Positions 41,901 through 47,340 of a stretch of 47,340 bases of DNA are shown here, piece by piece. Made by a program: the position numbers and the translations under genes. Location: the NCBI GenBank assembly GCA_031276965.1, contig JAISMC010000174.1, forward strand, positions 1 through 47,340, read 5' to 3'. Every line of letters begins with the position of its first letter. Within the stretch, counting starts at the first letter, position 1. The notes under the pieces are model-generated. The model saw only the letters and a list, made by a program, of their open reading frames with translations, was not told where the DNA came from and ran no database searches. Source of the stretch: Treponema sp. (GTDB lineage Bacteria; Spirochaetota; Spirochaetia; Treponematales; Breznakiellaceae).

Positions 41901-41973
41901 GCTGCTTCAGGATCCCAGAAACCGTACCTCCAGAATTTTGGATCTCCAGCGCAGAATTGAGTCGATGTTATGA
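38929..41973 (+). CDS. Large exported TPR-repeat protein
   Basis: 1014 residues from ATG 38929; the GTG at 38884 lies downstream of the -10 box but lacks a ribosome site. A signal/anchor segment (RLLTVLICLFLFIAVPVFGG) is followed by GGGRKDADL. Most of the protein is helical and built of TPR-like hairpins, e.g. ADKLIEDKLYDEAISLLSDY (about 38-57), RSLLDKGDYTGAIRAYAGGF, AKTTYYAGNFEQSEEMLVRA, YQRAVRELQQGNTIVAMSIV, plus long coiled-coil-like stretches in the middle. No enzyme motif is seen. Its TGA overlaps the ATG of the SpoIIE-type sensor (41970-41973), so the two are translationally coupled; a role as the sensor's periplasmic partner or scaffold is an inference. Confidence 0.8.
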   Translation: MRQKNRRKERLLTVLICLFLFIAVPVFGGGRKDADLVRADKLIEDKLYDEAISLLSDYVKRNPDNFDHAQRRFQKIIRLRGDYNTIADRLLDAIEETPENVELIYELTTQLEGMASPQNSATQDFIRRTRILAEFALNRRRLGRILVEGRSLLDKGDYTGAIRAYAGGFDIYRDEFFRSGYGELVENQVNGGIRDVDFAVGELSEISGRIRSAAGSLEQLIGARNLPDPAELRGVYNQLKPHLDELAELKNRLISVERYFTGQLALLQQQDPGLGERSFLSFAGWLLRGRSADSVQEGMIGAVAGLWIDGTSRYEDTLAAVTERAYRTAYTSAYNKDYRTAVAQLDVIGQYIGLPGESFKTWSQFREQEKPVIREIFDQPVVEEKAADYFKYESMRRAVAYIKQAELLGERFLDISESENIILNTGTRASAAGAMQNELAAQRAYEELLGRVDVLSNEVDQGESALRTYQYNVVRTSVIPPYMRDAQTIVDELNADITYQVNNASVRRYIIANRQLERHLFQGESRLEEGNALLEGHEREIQGVKFAAKYPVEAAAILTQMEQDLEAGLELGAVLLAQYKKEDPQILASPEMQDLYGAAQTTVNRLEVLQGQGHAQGETARNLAAQAEALRIDGDRLYREAEAALVQSNFDAARDRLTRTGERYDASLVIEDDDNLRAIRDDRLLRLGAEITRLENERIIREVRELVNGAKTTYYAGNFEQSEEMLVRAQNRWRVTNTEPNPEVVYWLTLVRGALSIRSGRIIPPTAPLYPEMSQLLSEAKKNYDEGIRFFNVNRRTDGLAKFNAAREKTREVKLMFPINEEAGLLDLRMDQIADPAAFNASFRQRLNAAVSGTKQRSTQAYADLQNLAVINPRYPGMRNILDQAEIDMGIRPPPPDPRDLAQSAELTKQALAIINANVRVQFEIAKAQLGEAIGLDPNNSAASEALDRVNNLIGGSDTIVLTNNAEAEYQRAVRELQQGNTIVAMSIVQQLLQDPRNRTSRILDLQRRIESML

Positions 41974-44900
41974 CAGAAACCTTTTTAGCCGTTCCGCGTC
42001 CGGCTTCAGTCCGGGTTATCCCTCTATTGATCCTCCTGGTTTTTCTGCTGCCGGGGCCGCTCTGCGGTCAGTCCGGTTTTTATTGGGAACAACCTGAACT
42101 GTTTTCCCCCGCCCAGGGCAGTTTTCCCGTTTCCTCTTTTAACGGCAATCTGTCCGTAGTGGCCTGGCAGGAGACCCGGCCGGGTCAGGTAGGCGGCGGG
42201 GTGGGGGACGGTCAGATACACATGTCCATGGCGGTTAAGTCTCCCGGCGGGCAATGGCAGATACGGCGTAACCTGGGGGGACCCTATACCTATTCCGGCT
42301 CGGAACCGGCGATTCTTAACGCTCTGGTGGATCCCCGGGGCCGGATTTTTCTGGCCGCCGCCGCCTCCGCCGCGGAGACGGAGATCCTGGTTTCCGATGA
42401 CGGGGGAGAAAGTTTCAGGACCTACCGGCTGGGCGGCGGTTCCGAAAGTTCCATAGCCCCCAGGATCTTTCCCCTGGCGGGGGGCGGCTATATCATCTTC
42501 ATTGCCCGGGGAAGGGATCAGACCCTTTCCATCTACTATTCTCTGTCTCAGGACGGCTATTCCTGGTCCCCCTTTCAGCCTTTTATCCAGGATGCCGGAT
42601 TACAGTTGAATTTTTTGCCCACCCACGCCTCGTTTAACGGCGTGGACTATGTGATTTTCCAGTCCTATGTGGGAACCGTGGATATCAGCCCCTCTTTCCA
42701 GTTGTTTCTTAAATCCAGCTCCGACGGAGGCCGTACCTGGACGGCAGCCCGGCGGATAACCGCCTTCCGGGATACCCACATTAATCCCAGCGCCGTTCCG
42801 GATCGTTTTAACAACGAGCGGCCCCACTTGTCGGTTCAGAATAACAGCCTTTTCCTGGTATGGGAGCGCCGTTTTGGAGGCCAGTCTCCCCGGATCTACG
42901 CCGCCAACATAGGCAGGGACGGATCTGTTATAGGGCCGGTGGATCAGATAAATGATGCGGAAGCTTACTGCAATAATCCCATCGCGTTCCAGTATGATGG
43001 AACAACCACGGTGGTATGGTTTGACAACCGCCGGGGAAGCGACCGGGCCTTTATCGCCCAGCGCAGAGGTATAGAGTGGCCTAATAGTGAACTTACCGGC
43101 GCCTCCGCGGCGGTCTCTTTTGCCCGGCCTGTGGTGGATCAGGATGGACTCAATATTTTCTGGCAGTCCAGGTATCAGGGAACGGACCGGATCTTCTCCC
43201 TGGTTCCGGACTCCACCGTGGCCGTCCCCCGGATCAGGGCGGAGAATTTTGTTTCCGGCAGACGGACCCGGGGAGACCGGGCCCGTATAAGCTGGGATGC
43301 GCCCTACGACTCGTCGGGCATCTACGGCGTGGCCTATTCCTGGAGCAGGTCCCCCGGACAGGTTCCCCCAAGACGTTTTATGAGCTATGCGGGGGTCTCC
43401 CGCGTTATTGAGCAAATTGCCGATGCAGACGGAGCCTGGTACTTTACCCTTATTACCGGAGATTTTGCAGGAAACTGGTCCGAACCGGTGAGCCTGATTT
43501 ATGTCCGGGACATGACCCCGCCGGGGGCGGTGGTTTTGCTGCCACAGGAATTGGACGAGGGGGGCTACCTGAGCTCCAATACCTTTTCCATGCAGTGGGA
43601 ACCCCCTCCGGATACGCCGGATCTGGCGGGCTATACCTGGAGCTTTGACTATCTGGGGCCCCTGGAGCCCTATGCCGCCATGGATGCCGAAGCCTTTGAA
43701 GCGGCGGCGGAAGAACTTGCCAATCCCTCTGCGCCGAAGCCCGCGGTAATGGGTTCCAATCCACGGGCCTTCTTTAATAATCAGGATAACGGGGTATGGC
43801 GTTTCACGGTCTTCCCGGTGGACGAGGTCGGCAATATAGGTCCCGCCGCCGCCGCGGTTTTCAGGATGAATAAATACATTCCCCATACTTATATTACCTA
43901 TGCGGATGCGGTACAAGATGAGGAGGGGGTTCTCTCCGTACACATTATCGGACGGGGTTTTACCGACGGAGGCCGGGTGGCCCGGATCATCCTTGACCGG
44001 GACGGAGCCGCCCCCTATGACTATGAATATTACCTTGACCGGGACTTCTCCGTTCTTTCGGACAGGGAGATGGGGAATCTAAAAATTGATAATATCGACA
44101 GCGGCCTGTACCGGATCGGAGTGGAACATCCCCGGCGGGGTCTGTATATGTCCGGGCCCATCGTAAGGGCCGACAATATGGGGACCATCAAATTCGGCGA
44201 TTATTCCCAGAGCTGGAAACCTTCGTGGAGCATCCGCAGCAGCCGTCCGTATGTATTTGATGTTAACCTGTTAATTCTGCTGGGGGTGTTCCTCTTCTGC
44301 GTGGTGGGATTGACGGCCTCCATCCGGGGGGTGGGCAATGTGGTGGCGGAAAGTTCGGCGATCCGGATTGAAGCGGTCGCTTTAATTACAGGAGATCTTA
44401 TGCCTTCGGAAAAGAAAAAACGGCTGACCAGGATCAAAAAGCGGGGAGCCGGACTCAGGCTTAAGCTTGCGTCATTTACCACCGCCCTGGTATTGCTGGT
44501 TGTAATCATGGTTTCGGCTCCCCTGTACTACATGATGACCTGGACTCAGCGGGAGACCCTGCTCCGGGGCCTTTGGGACCGGTCCAAGGTATTGATGGAA
44601 GGCATAGCCTCCAGTACCCGGGCCTATCTGCCTTCCGGGTCGGTGCTGGAGCTGGGTTTTCTCCCTGCACAAATGGCCTCCATTCCCGAGGCCCGGTATG
44701 TAACTATCACCGGTTACGGTTCGGGTTCCGCGGTTTATGATGACCGGATCTGGGCAACCAACGATCCGGACATTCTCGATAAAATCGATACCGCCGAGTA
44801 TCAGCCCGGCGTTTCCCGGCTTACCGATGTGCTTACCCCCCGCCTGGAAACTATTTCCCGGGAACTGGGAGACCGGGCCAAGGCCGAAGTAGGGGATCTC

Positions 44901-46595
44901 TCCGAAAGCATCACCAGTCTTACCCAGGAGGCTCTCTCTCTGGCCCTCCGGACCGATGCGGAAAGCCGGCAGCGGATGAACGATATCCAGGTAACTACCC
45001 GGTCCTTCGAGACCAGGCTCAATGACCGGCTCCGGGAAATCGCCGGCGAAATCGGTTCCGAACCGGCCTTCTCGATGGAAAAACTTTCCCGGAAGAACCG
45101 TACCTTCATCTTCTTTAAACCGGTCATGTACCGTCAGGGTTCGGAGGATATCTACTTCCGCGGCCTGGTACGGCTTGAAGTTTCCATTGACTCGATTCTC
45201 ACCGAAATTGCCGAGGGCCAGTTCCGGCTCCTCCAGGTGATCCTGCTGGTCGCTTTGTCGGCTATTGGCATCGGCGTTATTGGCGCCGTCCTCCTTTCAA
45301 TGGTGATCATCAGGCCCCTTAGAAAATTGATGAGCCATGTGGAACGGATCAGGGATACCGAGGATAAGTCCAGATTGGAGGGGGTGGATATCGAGATCAA
45401 AAGCCAGGACGAAATAGCCGTTCTGGGGAATACCATCAACGATATGACCCATGGTCTGGTCAAGGCCGCCCAGGCTTCCCAGGACCTGACCATCGGCAAG
45501 GAGATCCAGAAAAAATTTATCCCCCTGGATGTCAACCGGGAGGGCAATAAAATGACCTCCGGCTTCAAGGATACCAAGAACGCCGAATTCTTCGGCTACT
45601 ACGAAGGGGCCAAGGGGGTATCCGGGGACTACTTTGATTATTTGGATCTGGACGGCCGGTATTACGCTATTATCAAATGCGATGTCGCCGGAAAGGGTAT
45701 CCCCGCAGCGCTCATCATGATCCAGGTGGCCACTATGTTCCTCAACTACTTCAAACAGTGGAAGCCCACCGAAAAGGGCATGCACATTGAGGAAGTGGTC
45801 TACCAGATCAACGACTTCATCGAAACCCTGGCCTTCAAGGGCAGGTTTGCCGCCTTTACTCTGGCCCTTTTCGATTCCCAGACCGGGCTTATCCGCTTCT
45901 GTAACGCCGGAGATAATATCGTTCACTGGTATGACGCTTCCGAAGGAAAGATGAAGACCGTTACCCTGAAGGAAACCCCCGCCACCGGGGTGCTTCCCAA
46001 TTTTTTAGTGGAGTCCAAGGGGGGTTATACGGTACAGACCCTCACGATCGATCATGGAGACATCCTTTTTCTCTACACCGACGGTATCGAAGAGGCCAAG
46101 CGTAAATTCCGGGATGCGGACTTTAAAGAGATACTCTGTACCGAGGGCGGCGCTCCCAACGATACCCCCCATGCCAACCATGTGGTGGGCCAGGGAGACG
46201 AGGAAATGGGGCCTGACCGGGTAGAAGCCATCATCAACGCCGTGATGAACCGGGAGATCTATACCCTCCACAAGTGGCACAATCCCGAAGGGGATAATAC
46301 GGATCTGACCTTTGACTTTACCGGCTGTAAGGGCAGGGTGGAGGAAACCATCATGGCCATGGTTTCGGTGGAAAAGATGTTCCGCTGTTTCAAAGACCCC
46401 AAGGCGGACGAGGATATCAGGATTTTGGTCGATAAAAAGGTAGATGAATTCCTCAAAAATCACTTCCTCCAGTACCGGACATACTGTGCCTTTACCCGGG
46501 AAAATCCTGAAAACGACGGCTATATGTATTATACTCATGTTAACGAAGATGCCCAGTACGATGATCTTACCATCATCGGCATCAACAGAAAGTAA
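41970..46595 (+). CDS. Exported propeller sensor fused to HAMP and SpoIIE/PP2C phosphatase (RsbU-like)
   Basis: 1541 residues. Signal/TM (about 15-34), then an extracytoplasmic BNR/sialidase-like propeller (ILVSDDGGESFRTY, LKSSSDGGRTWTAAR: Asp-box-like turns), Ig/fibronectin-like strands (about 430-740), a TM helix (about 761-785), a basic cytoplasmic linker (KKKRLTRIKKR), a second TM helix (about 836-856), an extracytoplasmic sensor region to about 1085, a third TM helix (about 1088-1110), HAMP (RPLRKLMSHVERIRD), then the phosphatase (about 1177-1541). Metal-binding positions GVSGDYFDYL, IIKCDVAGKGIPAALI, LFLYTDGIEEAKRKF and QYDDLTIIGI are intact, so it should be an active Ser/Thr phosphatase, typically acting on a STAS anti-sigma antagonist. 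An insertion precedes the last motif (about 1395-1520). Confidence 0.88.
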   Translation: MTETFLAVPRPASVRVIPLLILLVFLLPGPLCGQSGFYWEQPELFSPAQGSFPVSSFNGNLSVVAWQETRPGQVGGGVGDGQIHMSMAVKSPGGQWQIRRNLGGPYTYSGSEPAILNALVDPRGRIFLAAAASAAETEILVSDDGGESFRTYRLGGGSESSIAPRIFPLAGGGYIIFIARGRDQTLSIYYSLSQDGYSWSPFQPFIQDAGLQLNFLPTHASFNGVDYVIFQSYVGTVDISPSFQLFLKSSSDGGRTWTAARRITAFRDTHINPSAVPDRFNNERPHLSVQNNSLFLVWERRFGGQSPRIYAANIGRDGSVIGPVDQINDAEAYCNNPIAFQYDGTTTVVWFDNRRGSDRAFIAQRRGIEWPNSELTGASAAVSFARPVVDQDGLNIFWQSRYQGTDRIFSLVPDSTVAVPRIRAENFVSGRRTRGDRARISWDAPYDSSGIYGVAYSWSRSPGQVPPRRFMSYAGVSRVIEQIADADGAWYFTLITGDFAGNWSEPVSLIYVRDMTPPGAVVLLPQELDEGGYLSSNTFSMQWEPPPDTPDLAGYTWSFDYLGPLEPYAAMDAEAFEAAAEELANPSAPKPAVMGSNPRAFFNNQDNGVWRFTVFPVDEVGNIGPAAAAVFRMNKYIPHTYITYADAVQDEEGVLSVHIIGRGFTDGGRVARIILDRDGAAPYDYEYYLDRDFSVLSDREMGNLKIDNIDSGLYRIGVEHPRRGLYMSGPIVRADNMGTIKFGDYSQSWKPSWSIRSSRPYVFDVNLLILLGVFLFCVVGLTASIRGVGNVVAESSAIRIEAVALITGDLMPSEKKKRLTRIKKRGAGLRLKLASFTTALVLLVVIMVSAPLYYMMTWTQRETLLRGLWDRSKVLMEGIASSTRAYLPSGSVLELGFLPAQMASIPEARYVTITGYGSGSAVYDDRIWATNDPDILDKIDTAEYQPGVSRLTDVLTPRLETISRELGDRAKAEVGDLSESITSLTQEALSLALRTDAESRQRMNDIQVTTRSFETRLNDRLREIAGEIGSEPAFSMEKLSRKNRTFIFFKPVMYRQGSEDIYFRGLVRLEVSIDSILTEIAEGQFRLLQVILLVALSAIGIGVIGAVLLSMVIIRPLRKLMSHVERIRDTEDKSRLEGVDIEIKSQDEIAVLGNTINDMTHGLVKAAQASQDLTIGKEIQKKFIPLDVNREGNKMTSGFKDTKNAEFFGYYEGAKGVSGDYFDYLDLDGRYYAIIKCDVAGKGIPAALIMIQVATMFLNYFKQWKPTEKGMHIEEVVYQINDFIETLAFKGRFAAFTLALFDSQTGLIRFCNAGDNIVHWYDASEGKMKTVTLKETPATGVLPNFLVESKGGYTVQTLTIDHGDILFLYTDGIEEAKRKFRDADFKEILCTEGGAPNDTPHANHVVGQGDEEMGPDRVEAIINAVMNREIYTLHKWHNPEGDNTDLTFDFTGCKGRVEETIMAMVSVEKMFRCFKDPKADEDIRILVDKKVDEFLKNHFLQYRTYCAFTRENPENDGYMYYTHVNEDAQYDDLTIIGINRK

Positions 46596-46655
46596 GCCTC
46601 CCTGCCCGGAGGTATTAAACCCGCCTGCGAATCAGTTGACTTTAAGGAGGAGCGT

Positions 46656-47033
46656 ATGACCTTTAGTGAAAGAATGAAGCTTTTACTGGACCAGAGTTTT
46701 CAGGTTTCCAAAGAACTGGCTGCCAAAGCCGGGGTAAAGGCCCAGGATTTGGGGGAAAAATCCATAGAACTGATGAATAAAGCCGCGGACAAAGCCCAGG
46801 ATCTGGGGGAACGGGGGGTTCTGATGCTGGAAATCAAACAGCTTGAAGGACAGGCTCAGAAACTTGTGGTCCGCCTGGGTTCCGAAGTCTATAAGGCCTT
46901 TGCGGAACAGGGGACCCGGAACCTCTCTTCGGATACTCCTGCGGTTAAGGCCATTCTTGACGAAATTGCCTCAATTCGGGAATCAATAGAAAAACGGGAA
47001 ACGGAACTGACGGCAAGAAAGATCCAGAACTAA
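46656..47033 (+). CDS. Small amphipathic helical protein, unknown function
   Basis: 125 residues, predicted almost wholly helical, with no signal or TM segment. The motif KAQDLGE occurs twice 19 residues apart (about 28 and 47), and the DNA is repeated too (AAGGCCCAGGATTTGGGGGA-like), suggesting an internal duplication. The C-terminal third is a heptad-like coiled coil (AILDEIASIRESIEKRETEL). An ideal AAGGAGGAG ribosome site precedes ATG 46656, suggesting high expression. It lies 60 bp after the phosphatase gene and may be read from the same transcript. No family recognised. Confidence 0.8.
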   Translation: MTFSERMKLLLDQSFQVSKELAAKAGVKAQDLGEKSIELMNKAADKAQDLGERGVLMLEIKQLEGQAQKLVVRLGSEVYKAFAEQGTRNLSSDTPAVKAILDEIASIRESIEKRETELTARKIQN

Positions 47034-47090
47034 AGATCGCCGCGGCCCGGATTTTCGGGATCTAATTTTCAATATTTTTGCTGATTCCTC
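47034..47090 (+). terminator. Possible terminator after the 46656 gene
   Basis: AGATC (from 47034) and GATCT can pair around an inner CCCG-GATTTT-CGGG hairpin near 47045-47060, followed by T-rich AATTTTCAATATTTTTG. The stem is interrupted, so the call is weak. Confidence 0.35.
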
Positions 47091-47120
47091 TTGACATTTA
47101 TTTTTTAAATGTACTATATT
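47091..47120 (+). promoter_or_regulatory. Strong sigma-70 type promoter
   Basis: A perfect -35 TTGACA (47091-47096), 18-bp spacer and TATATT (47115-47120; the overlapping TATTAT 47117-47122 gives 20 bp). It drives the structured leader and the gene entering at 47326. Confidence 0.65.
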
Positions 47121-47126
47121 ATCAAC

Positions 47127-47325
47127 ACGCATTGTCTGTAGGACGGCGGCTGGACATTGTAATACCGGATTCGCCGGATTTATTCAAAAAAAGGATAGTG
47201 CGGCTCCTTTTGTGGCGGTCACATAGATTTCTGCCGAAGCTGGCAGGGGGCGCTTGACGAAGGGTGCGAAGGTGTAGTAAGGTATGCGAATGCGTCTCCT
47301 GGGGGGCGCTGGGGTTTAAGGACCC
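47127..47325 (+). ncRNA. Long structured 5' leader or small RNA, unidentified
   Basis: About 200 nt without a credible ORF follow the promoter. Hairpins: CCGG-ATTCG-CCGG (47165-47177), AAAAGGA / TCCTTTT (47189-47195 / 47205-47211, 9-nt loop), CTGCC-GAAGCT-GGCAG (47231-47246). A GGGGCGC-type direct repeat brackets a purine-rich stretch near the end. It does not show the landmarks of tmRNA, RNase P RNA or SRP RNA. It could be a regulatory leader of the gene starting at 47326 or a separate RNA. Confidence 0.4.
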
Positions 47326-47340
47326 GTGATATTTGGCAAA
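47326..47340 (+). CDS. Start of an unidentified gene at the right edge
   Basis: GTG 47326 follows AAGGA (47318-47322), too few bases (3) for ideal spacing, and reads V/M-I-F-G-K before the window ends. Five codons cannot identify the product. Confidence 0.3.

Noticed and set aside
42600-43943. 447-codon minus-strand ORF
   Set aside because: Antisense to the propeller region of the SpoIIE sensor; Gly/Arg/His-rich sequence without motifs.
47127-47340. tmRNA, RNase P RNA, SRP RNA or tRNA
   Set aside because: None of the conserved landmark sequences or a cloverleaf could be found.

Overview
The window most likely comes from a spirochaete of the Treponema group, plausibly a termite-gut-type treponeme. 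This is inferred from gene content: a UPF0164/FadL-like outer membrane protein, a PtsN-type EIIA with an N-terminal helix-turn-helix, a DUF4912 + GH57/DUF1957 pair, treponeme-style lipoproteins, and a very large exported-sensor SpoIIE phosphatase. Most of the window is GC-rich, so many long antisense ORFs are shadows. The left 5.9 kb is visibly AT-rich. No rRNA, tRNA, CRISPR array, insertion sequence or prophage was recognised.

Region 1 (1-17829, all minus strand) reads as one long surface-polysaccharide gene train. It begins at 17829 with a specialised NusG paralog (RfaH/LoaP-like). A 207-bp leader packed with four hairpins follows, then a CapD-like NDP-sugar dehydratase and a DegT-type sugar aminotransferase. 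Next come a three-subunit molybdenum hydroxylase (xanthine dehydrogenase family), a winged-helix regulator behind a perfect palindrome, aroB, a POTRA/beta-barrel outer membrane protein and UDP-glucose dehydrogenase. Exactly at the ugd stop codon (5910) the composition switches to AT-rich DNA that carries an ABC flippase, a glycosyltransferase-like protein, a UDP-galactopyranose-mutase-like flavoprotein, a Wzi-like outer membrane protein and the start of a GT8 glycosyltransferase. This looks like an exchangeable glycan cassette placed under one antiterminator.

Region 2 (17830-25169) has a 450-bp intergenic segment with short repeats, a small secreted protein, an RlpA-like/SPOR protein, a ROK glucokinase (convergent), secA, and a divergent lipoprotein.

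Region 3 (25166-34907) is mostly housekeeping: NAD(P)H-hydrate repair enzyme, two small membrane proteins, MutT, a 21-bp minisatellite, a methyltransferase, a degenerate M23 (LytM) protein with a membrane-anchored propeller, cytidine deaminase, an HTH-EIIA fusion, a secreted transglutaminase-like protein and an RluA-type pseudouridine synthase.

Region 4 (34908-47340) holds the DUF4912/GH57 pair (glycan branching, with unexpected substitutions at catalytic positions), a FadL-like outer membrane protein, and a translationally coupled pair: a 1014-residue exported TPR protein and a 1541-residue sensor whose extracytoplasmic propeller is joined to a cytoplasmic HAMP-SpoIIE phosphatase. A small helical protein follows, then a strong promoter with a structured leader into the next gene at the right edge.

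Several genes (secA, the 27443 gene, the DUF4912 gene) have near-consensus promoters lying only 6-10 nt before the start codon, suggesting leaderless mRNAs.
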